Assembly (NCBI GenBank): GCA_047777345.1 | Contig: JBKEEJ010000003.1 | Span: 62,001-126,000, forward strand | DNA: 64,000 nucleotides | Direction: 5' to 3' | Origin: Anaerocolumna sp047777345 | GTDB taxonomy: Bacteria; Bacillota; Clostridia; Lachnospirales; Lachnospiraceae | In this document: piece by piece, positions 1 through 8,925 of the stretch | Layout of the letters: each line of letters starts with the position of its first letter | Numbering within the stretch: the stretch's first letter is position 1 | The notes under the pieces: generated by a model | What the model was told of the DNA's origin: nothing | Seen by the model: the letters and a program-made list of their open reading frames with translations, nothing else | Database searches by the model: none | Position numbers and translations under genes: made by a program

Positions 1-937
1 TAAAATAATCCGGCAATGGAGCCGTAAATACTTTACCGGATAAATATTCAAACTTGCCTGTAAGGTCCGGAAACCCTATCTGATAAGAATGAAGGAGCTG
101 ATACTTTAGGCCAAAATCCTTTTTAAATTTCTGGTTTTCTTCTTTATTGCCGTACTTACTGTCTCCGATAACGGGATGTCCGATGCTGCTTAAATGGGCC
201 CGTATCTGATGAGTTTTTCCGGTAATTAGCTTAACACAAAGTAACGTATAACGGGAATTATACTGTACCGGTTTGTATTCTGTCCGTATCGGCTCGCCAC
301 CTTCCCTATTATCACCGGTTACGGACACTTTATTGGACTTTTCATCCTTTCTTAAATACCCGTTAATTTGCCTTCCTTCCTTAATCATTCCTTTTACAAT
401 ACACAAATAATATTTGTCCAGTGTCCTTTCCCGAAACAGTTCCGAAAGGACCTGAAGGCCTGCCAGGGTTTTACCGGCGGCAACCAGGCCGCTGGTATTG
501 CGGTCTAAACGATTGCAGATTCCGGGTTTGAAAGTGTTTAATTCTTCCTCCCTTATCTGATTGGTATTAAGCAGATAGGAGTGAATATGTTCAACTAAGG
601 ATATGTCATCCTTACCGGCCTTTTGAGACAGCAAACCGGCCGGTTTATTTACCAGCAAAATATCAGCATCTTCATACACTACGGTAAAATCATATTTTAC
701 TTCTACCTTCTTATAAGCTTCGCTGAAATTCTGAATGGTTTCATCCGATAAAAACAGCTTAATTTCATCATTTAACTGTGTCTTTTCCGAACCGCTTGCT
801 TTTTTTCCGTTTAAAGTTATATTCTTTTTGCGAAGCATTTTGTAAATAAAGCTTTTTGGTGCTTTATTCAGATATTTCATCAGAAGCTTGTCCAAACGCT
901 GACCGGCTTCATTCTTATCCACGGTTATTATTTTCAT
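1..937 (-). CDS. RluA-family 23S rRNA/tRNA pseudouridine synthase (3' end cut by window)
   Basis: Reading leftward from an ATG at 935-937, an open frame runs off the window edge, so the C-terminus is missing. The translation starts with an S4-like RNA-binding segment (residues about 1-60, RLDKLLMKYL), followed by the RluA catalytic domain with the NKPAG motif and the RLDRNTSGL motif that carries the catalytic Asp. A later GKTHQIRAHL block is also typical of RluA/RluC/RluD enzymes. These convert specific uridines in 23S rRNA or tRNA to pseudouridine. Family assignment is firm, but the exact target (RluC or RluD type) cannot be told from the sequence. It sits before other RNA-modification genes on the same strand. 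Confidence 0.9.
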   Translation of the reverse strand, partial: MKIITVDKNEAGQRLDKLLMKYLNKAPKSFIYKMLRKKNITLNGKKASGSEKTQLNDEIKLFLSDETIQNFSEAYKKVEVKYDFTVVYEDADILLVNKPAGLLSQKAGKDDISLVEHIHSYLLNTNQIREEELNTFKPGICNRLDRNTSGLVAAGKTLAGLQVLSELFRERTLDKYYLCIVKGMIKEGRQINGYLRKDEKSNKVSVTGDNREGGEPIRTEYKPVQYNSRYTLLCVKLITGKTHQIRAHLSSIGHPVIGDSKYGNKEENQKFKKDFGLKYQLLHSYQIGFPDLTGKFEYLSGKVFTAPLPDYF

Positions 938-1011
938 AACTACTCCAGTCTGATTTCTTCGATAATTGTTCATGGAACCTGCCTGCCCAGGTTTGTTTTC
1001 AGTTTCATACT

Positions 1012-1665
1012 TTATAATATTTCTTCAAAGGATTCCACATAATAATCTGCCAGTTCTTTTTTTCTGTCAGTGTCCTTTTCGGAATAATCATCATAAACAG
1101 CGCATACCTTCATGCCCGCGTTTTTTCCTGCCATAATACCCTGAATCACGTCTTCAAAAACCAAACATTCTTCGCTTGTTACGCCCAAATCTTTCGCAAC
1201 CAGATGGTAAATATCCGGCGAAGGTTTTCCCTTTTCTACCTCACAGGAAGTCCGAATCGACATAAAGTAATCCCTTACCTGAAGTTTTTCTATAACAAGG
1301 TCCACCAGTTCCCTGGAATTACTGGTGGCAATTCCCGCCTTAATTCCCATTTCTTTTAAAAGTTTAAGGAACTTAGCGGCACCTTTTTTTAAGGGAACTT
1401 GATTTAAGTATTTGTCCCAGGCCATCCGGTTCCATTCTTCTTTTATTTCTTCCAAAGACTGACTAAGCCCAAAACGTTTTTTAAAATAGACGGCGGTTTC
1501 CGAAAAACTCATTCCTTCAATTTCTTCCTGTAAATCTTCCGGCAGCTCATATCCATACTTGGCAAGATATTCAATATCAATGTCTCTCCACATCCACATG
1601 GAATCCACTAAAGTTCCATCCAAATCAAAGATAACTGCCTTTACTCCCTTTAGCATTTCGTTCAT
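1012..1665 (-). CDS. HAD-superfamily hydrolase, beta-phosphoglucomutase-like
   Basis: 217 aa, cytosolic. HAD motif I is DLDGTLVDS near residue 15 (nucleophile Asp). Motif II is the TSNS segment near residue 114, motif III is the Lys in KGKPSPDIY, and motif IV is the EDVIQGI acidic loop. The helical cap after motif I puts it in the subfamily of beta-phosphoglucomutases, phosphoglycolate phosphatases and sugar phosphatases. It probably dephosphorylates a small phosphometabolite, but the substrate cannot be inferred. Its start overlaps the stop of the upstream pseudouridine synthase gene by 4 bases (ATGA), so the two are translationally coupled. Confidence 0.88.
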   Translation of the reverse strand: MNEMLKGVKAVIFDLDGTLVDSMWMWRDIDIEYLAKYGYELPEDLQEEIEGMSFSETAVYFKKRFGLSQSLEEIKEEWNRMAWDKYLNQVPLKKGAAKFLKLLKEMGIKAGIATSNSRELVDLVIEKLQVRDYFMSIRTSCEVEKGKPSPDIYHLVAKDLGVTSEECLVFEDVIQGIMAGKNAGMKVCAVYDDYSEKDTDRKKELADYYVESFEEIL

Positions 1666-2387
1666 GTTTCATCAATTCCTTTTAATATATTCAATTCTTC
1701 CTGTGTCAGTTTCCTGTATTCTCCTGTCGCCAGGGTTTCATCCAGTTTCAGATTCCCCATGCTAAGTCTTTTTAAATACAGCACTTCCTTTCCTACCGCT
1801 TTAAACATTCGCTTTATCTGGTGAAATTTTCCTTCATAAATGGTAACTAGCACTTCCGATTCTTCACCATTTTGCAAGATAACCAGCTGAGCCGGAAGAG
1901 TAATAAAATCTTCTTCCAGTTTCATTCCTTTTTTAAATGCAGCAATATCTTCCCCTGTAACTTTTCCCTGAATTCTGGCATAATAGGTTTTTGGCACATG
2001 TTTTCTGGGCGATAAAAGCCTGTGTGCCAGTTCTCCGTCGTCGGTTATCAGCAAAAGCCCTTCCGTATCCTTATCTAACCTTCCTACCGGAAACAGATTT
2101 TTCTTCTTTTTTGTATTGATTAAATCAATAACCGTCCTGCAATGATTATCGGTGGTAGCGGAAACCACGCCGGCCGGCTTATTTATCATAAAATACTGAA
2201 AAGCTTCGTATTCTACTTCTCTGTTATCAAAATAAACTTTAGATTCAAAAGAATCCAGCTTAAAATCAGGTTGTCTTACAATTTTCCCGTCTACGATAAC
2301 CCTGCCTTTTTTTATATACTCCTTTACTTCGCTTCTGGTACCTATGCCCATTTCAGACAAATATTTATCCAGTCGAACCATGTTCAT
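1662..2387 (-). CDS. rsuA: RsuA/RluB-family pseudouridine synthase (probable 16S rRNA Psi516)
   Basis: 241 aa. An N-terminal S4 RNA-binding domain (about residues 3-60, RLDKYLSEMGIGTRSEVK) is followed by the catalytic domain with NKPAG near residue 70 and the GRLDKDTEGLLL motif near residue 103 containing the catalytic Asp. HQIKRMF near residue 188 is the usual C-terminal block of RsuA-type rather than RluA-type enzymes. The family makes pseudouridine in 16S (RsuA) or 23S rRNA (RluB/RluE/RluF); the length favours RsuA. The SD is weak, and an internal Met two codons on is an alternative start. Confidence 0.88.
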   Translation of the reverse strand: MNMVRLDKYLSEMGIGTRSEVKEYIKKGRVIVDGKIVRQPDFKLDSFESKVYFDNREVEYEAFQYFMINKPAGVVSATTDNHCRTVIDLINTKKKKNLFPVGRLDKDTEGLLLITDDGELAHRLLSPRKHVPKTYYARIQGKVTGEDIAAFKKGMKLEEDFITLPAQLVILQNGEESEVLVTIYEGKFHQIKRMFKAVGKEVLYLKRLSMGNLKLDETLATGEYRKLTQEELNILKGIDET

Positions 2388-2471
2388 TATTCACCCGTTA
2401 CTTACCATATTTTGTTTTTAATGCATTTTTGAAACTGCTAAAAACTCATGGCATCCTTTCTTACTGCTTTT

Positions 2472-3857
2472 CTACATCCACCGCCAGCCTGGCAAATATT
2501 TGTTTTTTACCACACCGCTGTTTACTTTTCCCCAGCCTAAAGGAAAACCGTCTGTACAAATCAGATTCCATCCGTCCCGAACCGCCTTGTCCGTTTGTAT
2601 CGTTTCACATTTTAAATACTTTATGGTATCCGGATCCGAAGCGGATAAATTAATACTTGGCTGATATTCATCCATTTTTAAGGCGCAGGCCAAAGCCTGG
2701 CATGGTTCAAAACGGTTCTTTTTCATATCTCCCAGATACAGGCCCTGCCTCAGAATACGTAAGCCTTTTAAGTCCGGTATCCCCTCGGGCAGTAAATAGA
2801 GTTTATCATCTCTTACGGTTATATTTTTAAGTTTCGGGGCAAGCCCGATACCGGTTAAAAATTCAACTGCTTCCTGGGACAGATTTGGATTATTCTTTTT
2901 AATATCAAAATTATTTGTCTGTTCTTCATCCTTACTTTTTTCAAGAAGAGCAATAAAATGGCCTTCTCCCTGAATACGGTGAGGCCACAGCCGTATGCAG
3001 TTCTTTAGTTCCTCCGGCCCGTCAACCCATTCGGGTCTTCCCGGTGCGAATCCGTCATAGGATACGTTTTCCTGTTTCGTTAACGGATTCAGTATCCGAA
3101 ACTCAGGGAAATGTTTCAGAAGAAAAGCAATAGTTCCTTCATTTTCTTCCGGTGAAAAGGTACAGGTCGAATATACCATTTTCCCACCGGGCTTTAACAT
3201 TTTGGCGGCACTTAAAATAATTTCTTTTTGCAGCTTATTATAATAATCTACTCCATACTGTTCCCAGTTTTTCATAATGGAAGGGCTTTTGCGAAACATA
3301 CCTTCCCCGGAGCAGGGCGCATCCACAAGAATCTTATCAAAATACCCTTCGAAATAATTCACAAGTTTTGATGGTGGTTCACTGATAACAACAGCGTTTT
3401 TTACTCCGAACAGCTCTATATTTTTCAGCAATGCTTTGGCTCTGGAATTGCTGATATCATTGGCTATCAGTACGCCTTCTCCTTTTAATTTGGCCGCCAG
3501 TTCGGTACTTTTGCCGCCGGGAGCCGCACAAAGGTCCAATACCTTATCCCCCGGCGTTACCGGCAGCAAACTGGCTGGTGTCATAGCGCTGGGTTCCTGT
3601 ATATAATATAAACCGGCATAATAATAAGGGTGTTTTGCCGGTTGATCTTCTTTTTCCTCATAAAAATATCCGTTTTTAATCCAGGGTATCCGTTTTATTT
3701 GAAAGGGAGAAATTTTTTCAAATTCCTCCGGTGTAATTTTTAAAGTATTTACCCTAAGGCCACTGTAATGTTTTCTGTCAAAACATGCCACATAGTCTTT
3801 GTATTCCTCCCCTAACAATTCCTTCATCCGGTTTTCAAATAGCTTTGGTAATGTCAT
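2472..3857 (-). CDS. RsmF/RsmB-family rRNA cytosine-C5 methyltransferase
   Basis: 461 aa. This is a NOL1/NOP2/Sun-type methylase. The SAM-binding segment is LDLCAAPGGKSTELA (about residues 107-121). DAPCSGEGMFRKS (about 179-191) and STCTFSPEENE (about 231-241) carry the two catalytic cysteines of m5C RNA methyltransferases. The C-terminal 150 residues match the RsmF-type extension (PUA-like RNA-binding domain, ending GWGKVNSGVVKNKYLPGWRWM). It probably methylates a 16S rRNA cytosine using SAM. The next gene upstream is the alarmone synthetase, 18 bp away, so they are likely cotranscribed. Confidence 0.9.
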   Translation of the reverse strand: MTLPKLFENRMKELLGEEYKDYVACFDRKHYSGLRVNTLKITPEEFEKISPFQIKRIPWIKNGYFYEEKEDQPAKHPYYYAGLYYIQEPSAMTPASLLPVTPGDKVLDLCAAPGGKSTELAAKLKGEGVLIANDISNSRAKALLKNIELFGVKNAVVISEPPSKLVNYFEGYFDKILVDAPCSGEGMFRKSPSIMKNWEQYGVDYYNKLQKEIILSAAKMLKPGGKMVYSTCTFSPEENEGTIAFLLKHFPEFRILNPLTKQENVSYDGFAPGRPEWVDGPEELKNCIRLWPHRIQGEGHFIALLEKSKDEEQTNNFDIKKNNPNLSQEAVEFLTGIGLAPKLKNITVRDDKLYLLPEGIPDLKGLRILRQGLYLGDMKKNRFEPCQALACALKMDEYQPSINLSASDPDTIKYLKCETIQTDKAVRDGWNLICTDGFPLGWGKVNSGVVKNKYLPGWRWM

Positions 3858-3875
3858 TGATTTCTCCTTACTTTT

Positions 3876-4679
3876 TTATCCTAAACTTTGAGCCCGATAG
3901 CCTTCCGATATGGCATCCAGTTCTTTATTAAAACGTTCCAGCTGTTCCAAGTCTCCGGATTCATATATTTTGAAAAACTCATCCTGTATTTTAATTACTT
4001 CCCGTTTATTGGCTACTTTATATAAATTCTGGATATTTGTCAAGATGTCTGCCACCATATTGGCCTTAATTTTAAATGAATTCTGGGCATCCATAATTTC
4101 ATCCCGGATGGACGACATCTCCTTATCCAGCATAATAACCGCTTCCGCCGCTTTGGACAGTCTGGTTCGGATATGTTCCGGCATATTTTGCTTATATTTA
4201 TACTGGAGCGAATGTTCAATTGTAGACCAGAAATTCATGGCAAGAGTACGAATCTGAATTTCCACCTGAAGCTCCTTGGTGCCTTTTAAAGTCTGTACCG
4301 TATAATAAATAATAAGGTGATAGCTTCGGTACCCGCTGGGCTTCATGTTGGTAATATAATCCTTTTCGCTTTTAATACGCATATCCGTTCTTTTCCTTAT
4401 TATTTCCACAACTTTTTGAATATCTTCCACAAACTGGCAGATAATGCGGATTCCTGCGATATCTTCTATTTTTTCCTCAATTTCTTCTAACTTAATATGC
4501 TTTTTTTGTGCCTTTTCCAAAATACTGGATATGGTTTTTACTCTGCCGTTTACCTGCTCAATAGGCGAATAATCACCGGTTTTTCGGTATTCTTCTATAA
4601 TATGGTTAAATTTAACCACCAATTCATCAACTGCCAGGAAATAGGGATCTAATATTTCCCTCCACAACTGTATTTCCAT
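3876..4679 (-). CDS. relQ: Small alarmone (p)ppGpp synthetase, RelQ/YjbM type
   Basis: 267 aa from the ATG at 4677-4679, which is chosen over an upstream in-frame ATG at 4790 because AAGGAG lies 10 bases before it and the first 37 residues of the longer form do not look like the family. It has only the RelA/SpoT synthetase domain: DIAGIRIICQF, then DYITNMKPSGYRSYH (G-loop region) and EVQIRTLAMNFWSTIEH. There is no hydrolase or TGS/ACT domain, so this is a stand-alone synthetase. It transfers pyrophosphate from ATP to GDP or GTP under cell-envelope or alkaline stress in relatives. A helical tail (about 190-267) suits the RelQ oligomer. Candidate -10 boxes lie at 4934-4939 and just upstream of the SD. 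Confidence 0.9.
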   Translation of the reverse strand: MEIQLWREILDPYFLAVDELVVKFNHIIEEYRKTGDYSPIEQVNGRVKTISSILEKAQKKHIKLEEIEEKIEDIAGIRIICQFVEDIQKVVEIIRKRTDMRIKSEKDYITNMKPSGYRSYHLIIYYTVQTLKGTKELQVEIQIRTLAMNFWSTIEHSLQYKYKQNMPEHIRTRLSKAAEAVIMLDKEMSSIRDEIMDAQNSFKIKANMVADILTNIQNLYKVANKREVIKIQDEFFKIYESGDLEQLERFNKELDAISEGYRAQSLG

Positions 4680-4976
4680 AAATTTTTCACTCCTTATCCC
4701 CCAAATATTAATTATAGTCAGTTTACAATACCCGACTTTTCTTTTGTACCCTTTCCCATGTACAAAGTAAATCCCCTCTGTGTGGCGCAAATCTTACTCA
4801 TTACGTCAGGCACTGCTTACATCCCGTGAAACAATCATACCTGATACACAGCCAAAAAACGCCACAAAATAACAGACAGAAATATAACAGCAATAAATGC
4901 CTGCTCTATAGTATTTGCTTTCTATCCTACGATATTATACCATAAAGCATAACATTAAACCATAAGATTTGGGACC

Positions 4977-5906
4977 CTATCTGCTATTTTTTGCATTTTG
5001 TGTTTCCAGATACAGCAGTATCCAATAAGGATTGACGCTTAATTCGCCAAAATCCGTATCCACGTAAATTCCCACATGAAGATGGACGTCAAACTTTCCA
5101 ACGGTGCCTTCCGGCCCATACCCGCTGTCACCCATATACCCTAACAATTGTCCTGCCACAACGGCATCTCCAATCTTTAAATCCATAGCATAGGATTCCA
5201 GATGGGCATAGTAAAAATAGGCTCCGTTCTTGCCACGGATTCCGATGCGGTAACCGCCCTTTTCCAGCCAGCCCATTTTTTCTACAACCCCATCCGTCAT
5301 ACTGACAACGGGATACTGTCCTCTGATATTCTCACCGGACATTAAATCCGTTCCCTCGTGTCTTCGATTTCCTCCGTAACTGCGGTGTTGATTCCAGGTA
5401 TCCGTAAAAGTTATATGAAACCGTCCTTCCGAATCCGGTGCGACCGGAAAACACTTAATATCTGACAGTATCGCATGATAGTAAGATTTTAATTCTTTAA
5501 AACTGTTATTGTCCGAAAGTTCTTTAATGAAATACTCCATATTTCGTTTTCCGGGGTTCTTGCCCTTTCTTAAATCATATTTATTTAACAGCATGAAAAC
5601 GGTTACATAATCGGCTGCTTTTTCAGAATTCCGATTAAAGGTAACTTTCACTTTATCGAGAGTTTTCACCGGTATAAGCATTTCCCGAAATGAATCATAA
5701 TCAATTCCTTCGGATTTCAGCCTTTGGGCCGTGATTTTTAATTCCAGCCGGTTTTGGGTTGTTCCCACAATAAATAAAGTGATTAATAATAAAAGAGACC
5801 AAAAAAAGCAAGCTTTCTGCTTCCTTCCTTTATTACGCAAAAAGCTTTTTTTATGTTTATGTAATCGGTTACTGCGGCGATACAAACTGTTGTTATGAAA
5901 AAACAT
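4977..5906 (-). CDS. M23 family (LytM/gametolysin-like) cell-wall metallopeptidase, membrane-anchored
   Basis: 309 aa. A basic N-terminus is followed by one hydrophobic segment (about residues 33-48), so the protein should be a type II membrane protein facing outward. The C-terminal half is an M23 domain with complete zinc ligands: His183 and Asp187 in HEGTD, His235 in YYAHL and the H275-L-H277 pair. It should cut peptide crosslinks in peptidoglycan, or scaffold if inactive, although nothing suggests loss of activity. A GGAG SD precedes the ATG by 5 bases. It is a lone gene with a promoter candidate just upstream. The SpoIIQ or LytM role cannot be resolved. Confidence 0.85.
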   Translation of the reverse strand: MFFHNNSLYRRSNRLHKHKKSFLRNKGRKQKACFFWSLLLLITLFIVGTTQNRLELKITAQRLKSEGIDYDSFREMLIPVKTLDKVKVTFNRNSEKAADYVTVFMLLNKYDLRKGKNPGKRNMEYFIKELSDNNSFKELKSYYHAILSDIKCFPVAPDSEGRFHITFTDTWNQHRSYGGNRRHEGTDLMSGENIRGQYPVVSMTDGVVEKMGWLEKGGYRIGIRGKNGAYFYYAHLESYAMDLKIGDAVVAGQLLGYMGDSGYGPEGTVGKFDVHLHVGIYVDTDFGELSVNPYWILLYLETQNAKNSR

Positions 5907-5941
5907 AATTTCTCCATCGAAAGATTGGGCACGTCCTTATT

Positions 5942-5972
5942 ATTATATGTGTATTCACAAAAGATATGCCAA
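5942..5972 (-). promoter_or_regulatory. Candidate promoter of the M23 peptidase gene
   Basis: On the minus strand, TTGGCA (5967-5972) and a perfect TATAAT (5942-5947) are 19 bp apart, 36 bp before the start codon. The spacing is longer than ideal, so this is moderate support. Confidence 0.45.
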
Positions 5973-6038
5973 GTGAAAACTTCTGCCAGGAAAGCTTTTT
6001 ACAAAACGGTAAAGTCAAAGGGGTTTTCTGTTTACTGC

Positions 6039-6069
6039 AAAAAAGGCCTGACCATAAGACGTCAGACCT
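6039..6069 (-). terminator. Rho-independent terminator after the LCP gene
   Basis: A 9-bp stem (6044-6052 with 6061-6069, one G-U pair) and an 8-base loop are followed on the minus strand by six T. It lies 10 bases past the LCP stop codon. Confidence 0.85.
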
Positions 6070-6078
6070 ATACCAATT

Positions 6079-7434
6079 TTATTTTCTGGTTTCTTTGAAA
6101 TGTGTAAAAGGGCCTGTTTCCTTTCTTACCGAACCAAATATAAATTCGTGAAGAATTTTCGTATTTTCCTGAATGTCCGGTATTAATACTGACATTTTAC
6201 GCACATACCCCTCTTCAAAAGTTTGATCCGCCGGTATTCTCAGATTCTGTATTTCTGATAATCCCATGGACAAAGCGGTCCGAAGATAAGTTTCGAAATC
6301 TTCTTTTTCAATATCCGTGGTAATTAAGGGTAAAATATCATTAAGCAGCATGGCTAGTTCCGGCAGGCTTTTCGACTTATACTGTTCGAAAATCGCATTG
6401 AGTACGACTCTTTGCCTGGAAGTTCTGCCAAAGTCATTTAACTGTTTATCACCGGTTGCTACATAGCGTATTCTGCAGTATCCCAATGCCTGATTGCCGT
6501 TTAGTATTTGGGTACCCGCTTTCACATTCCGATATTCCGGTTTGGATATATAATTGGTAGTATTTAAGTAGCTGGCTTCTTCCGGTGTCAAAGTTATTTT
6601 CACACCGCCAAGTTTATTAATGATACCTTCAAAATTATTAAAATCAACTAACATATAACCATCCGGTTTCAGGTCAAAATTTTGTTCGATTGTTTTATAC
6701 AGTAAGGGAATTCCGCCTATCTGATATGCCGCATTTAGCTTGTTATCTTTGTATCCCGGTATCTGAACTAACATATCTCTCATAAGGGAAGTTAATTTAC
6801 AGGTTTTCTCTTTTGTATTCATAGTGGCAATTATCATTAAATCCGTACGTCCTCTGCTGTTACCGGAGTCAATTGCTTCTTCCCCCAAAAGCAGAATATT
6901 AATAACTCCATCCTCTTTTCTTGCCCCATCCTGAGGCTGTGTTTCCCACTTTACGGGAGTATCCGTTACTTTAGGAAGTAACTTAACATCTTCTTCCACA
7001 TCATCTTTTACATCCTGAATCTTTACATCCAAACCCTGGTCATAATTCATTTTCCCATATGCGTAATTGGTAGCTGACTTCCATAAAAAGTCCCTGCCAA
7101 AAGGTGTTAACAAAAATACAAGAAGCAAACATATAATTGTGGCCAAACTAATAAGCGCAATTTTTATTCCCCGGGGGAAATTCTTCTTTTTACTTTTCTT
7201 GATTTCTTCCTGCCACCTTAATTCCTTTTGTACATGTAAGCCTAGCTGCCTGCTTATACTTTCCAATACTTCGTCTTCCGAATGAATCACAATTTCTTGT
7301 CCATCAGGAATTTCATTTCTTTGCTCATCAACCCAACTGGTAATGTCATAGGCTTCTTCGGACTGTTTATTTATTTTGCTTTCATCCTGTGTAGAATCAT
7401 TTCGTCCCTCTTTGTCAAATTTTTGCTCTTTCAT
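6079..7434 (-). CDS. LytR-CpsA-Psr (LCP) family cell-wall polymer ligase
   Basis: 451 aa. A cytoplasmic N-terminus of about 90 acidic or basic residues is followed by one membrane segment (about 90-112, KIALISLATIICLLLVFLL) and a large extracellular LCP domain. Visible LCP signatures are the INILLLGE start of the domain, the RGRTDLMIIAT block with the conserved arginine and aspartate, SLMRDMLVQIPGY and the GGIPLLYKTIEQNF region, plus the later RTSRQR arginine-rich patch. LCP proteins transfer teichoic acid or capsule-type polymers from a lipid carrier to peptidoglycan. It is a monocistronic unit: strong promoter at 7490-7518 and terminator at 6039-6069. Confidence 0.9.
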   Translation of the reverse strand: MKEQKFDKEGRNDSTQDESKINKQSEEAYDITSWVDEQRNEIPDGQEIVIHSEDEVLESISRQLGLHVQKELRWQEEIKKSKKKNFPRGIKIALISLATIICLLLVFLLTPFGRDFLWKSATNYAYGKMNYDQGLDVKIQDVKDDVEEDVKLLPKVTDTPVKWETQPQDGARKEDGVINILLLGEEAIDSGNSRGRTDLMIIATMNTKEKTCKLTSLMRDMLVQIPGYKDNKLNAAYQIGGIPLLYKTIEQNFDLKPDGYMLVDFNNFEGIINKLGGVKITLTPEEASYLNTTNYISKPEYRNVKAGTQILNGNQALGYCRIRYVATGDKQLNDFGRTSRQRVVLNAIFEQYKSKSLPELAMLLNDILPLITTDIEKEDFETYLRTALSMGLSEIQNLRIPADQTFEEGYVRKMSVLIPDIQENTKILHEFIFGSVRKETGPFTHFKETRK

Positions 7435-7489
7435 TACCTTACTCCTGCCTTTTTATTTTGTGTAATTTCCAAATACTGGCATGAGATAT

Positions 7490-7518
7490 ATTATAGCATG
7501 GTTACTGCAGAATGTAAA
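7490..7518 (-). promoter_or_regulatory. Sigma-A type promoter of the LCP gene
   Basis: TTTACA (7513-7518), 17 bp, then TATAAT (7490-7495) on the minus strand, 55 bp upstream of the start codon. Confidence 0.75.
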
Positions 7519-7567
7519 ATTCTTTTTTAAAAAAATGTTAAAAATTAGAAAACCAGTGTGTTTATCT

Positions 7568-7636
7568 AAAAAAGCCGCCCAGGTATAAAGAATGTGAAGG
7601 ATATAGAAGTCTTTTCATTCTTTATACTTGAGTGGC
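7568..7636 (-). terminator. Long-stem terminator after the CapA-like gene
   Basis: An inverted repeat of about 21 bp (7574-7594 with 7616-7636, four G-U pairs, otherwise matched) encloses a 21-base loop and is followed by T6 on the minus strand. It sits 28 bp past the CapA-like stop and ends the pepD-capA unit. Confidence 0.85.
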
Positions 7637-7664
7637 ATAGAATATGTTTGTAAATTTTTATGAA

Positions 7665-8924
7665 CTAATATTCTTCTATTGTAGAATTTGTCATTGGGTT
7701 AACAAGGCCATTTTGGTCAAACTCAACTCCGAAAGAAATATCTGTCATGTACCGGTAAAAATCATCAATTTCACTTGAATCCTCTAAAGAATAAGTTAAG
7801 GCATTTTCGGCTTTTCCCGGAATAAGTTCAATTTTTGCTTCATTTTGTTCATTTATTAAAACCTTAAGCAAGGCAGTCCGATTTATATTGCTGTAGAACA
7901 TAAAGTTTCCAAGGCTATATATGATAGGTTTTCCATTGTAATATTCCATACCTTGAAGCACATGGGGGTGACTTCCCACTACCAGGTCCGCCCCTGCGTC
8001 TATGTACTGCTTTGCCATACTGCGCTGATAATCTTCCGGATATTCCTTTCCTTCCTTTCCCCAGTGAACATATACGACGACAAAATCACTTTGGGCTTTG
8101 GCTGTTTTTATATCTTCTATTAACATAGCCGGATCATAGGTTGTTAACATGCCGGGCTTATTTTTATAAGCATTCCAGTCCGGCACTGGTATAACACGGG
8201 AAGCACCAAGGAAGGCAATTTTTTTATTTTTTACTTCCACGTATTTAATTTCTCTTGCTTCCGTTATATTATTGCCAGCGCCAATATAACGAATCCCTGC
8301 GGCATTTAAAGTATCAAAGGAATCCGTAAGGCCCACAATACCATAATCCATGGAATGATTGTTGGCCAGAGACACAATATCAATTCCCATATCCTTAAAA
8401 ATTTGGACATATTCCGGAGCTGTCCGAAATGTATACTGTTTGTCGGCTGCTTTGGTTCCTCTGTTTGTAAAGGCAAATTCCTGATTAACCAGGGCAATGT
8501 CCGCATTTATCAATTCCTGGCTGAATTTCTTTTCCAAAATGCCGTCAAGGCCGGCCTGGTCATACCTGTTTTGTATGACTTTAGTTAAGTTTATGTCTCC
8601 GGAAATTACAAGGGTTATATCCTCCCAGGGAAGGGGAACAATTGAATCCGTGTTGTCAGAATCCGAGGTGTCCTCTTCCATAGGGACTACCTCCGATTTC
8701 TCCTTGTTTTCTGCCACATCATCCGTTAATAAAGAATTGCTGACAGCCTGGTCAATGGTATTTTGCTTATTGGTATCTTTAGCCCCATCCAGTTGCTTTT
8801 CCGTGTACAAATTTGTGTCTGATTCATCCGAAAACCGCCTGAATTCCACTGCTACCACAATACCTAATAAAGCAAAGGTACCTATAATAAATGCCAATAA
8901 CCGGTACATTTTCTTTCGACTCAT
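7665..8924 (-). CDS. CapA/PgsA-like metallophosphatase-fold membrane protein
   Basis: 419 aa. An N-terminal signal anchor (about residues 6-26) is followed by an acidic Ser/Asp linker and a CapA domain. The conserved points visible are SGDINL near residue 109, the FTNRG segment, SLANNHSMDYG with the Asn-His pair, GASRV, VVYVHWGKE and GSHPHVLQG. The fold is that of calcineurin-like phosphatases. Relatives include CapA and PgsA of poly-gamma-glutamate export, but most bacterial members have no known substrate, and no pgsB/pgsC genes are present here. I would therefore not call it capsule synthesis. It starts 1 base after the pepD stop and is cotranscribed with it. Confidence 0.85.
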   Translation of the reverse strand: MSRKKMYRLLAFIIGTFALLGIVVAVEFRRFSDESDTNLYTEKQLDGAKDTNKQNTIDQAVSNSLLTDDVAENKEKSEVVPMEEDTSDSDNTDSIVPLPWEDITLVISGDINLTKVIQNRYDQAGLDGILEKKFSQELINADIALVNQEFAFTNRGTKAADKQYTFRTAPEYVQIFKDMGIDIVSLANNHSMDYGIVGLTDSFDTLNAAGIRYIGAGNNITEAREIKYVEVKNKKIAFLGASRVIPVPDWNAYKNKPGMLTTYDPAMLIEDIKTAKAQSDFVVVYVHWGKEGKEYPEDYQRSMAKQYIDAGADLVVGSHPHVLQGMEYYNGKPIIYSLGNFMFYSNINRTALLKVLINEQNEAKIELIPGKAENALTYSLEDSSEIDDFYRYMTDISFGVEFDQNGLVNPMTNSTIEEY

Positions 8925-8925
8925 G

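Noticed and set aside
4680..4790. 37-residue N-terminal extension of the alarmone synthetase
   Set aside because: A good AAGGAG lies just before the internal ATG at 4679, and the extra residues do not resemble the family.
7665..8924. Poly-gamma-glutamate capsule locus
   Set aside because: Only a CapA-like gene is present; no pgsB, pgsC or other capsule gene is adjacent.
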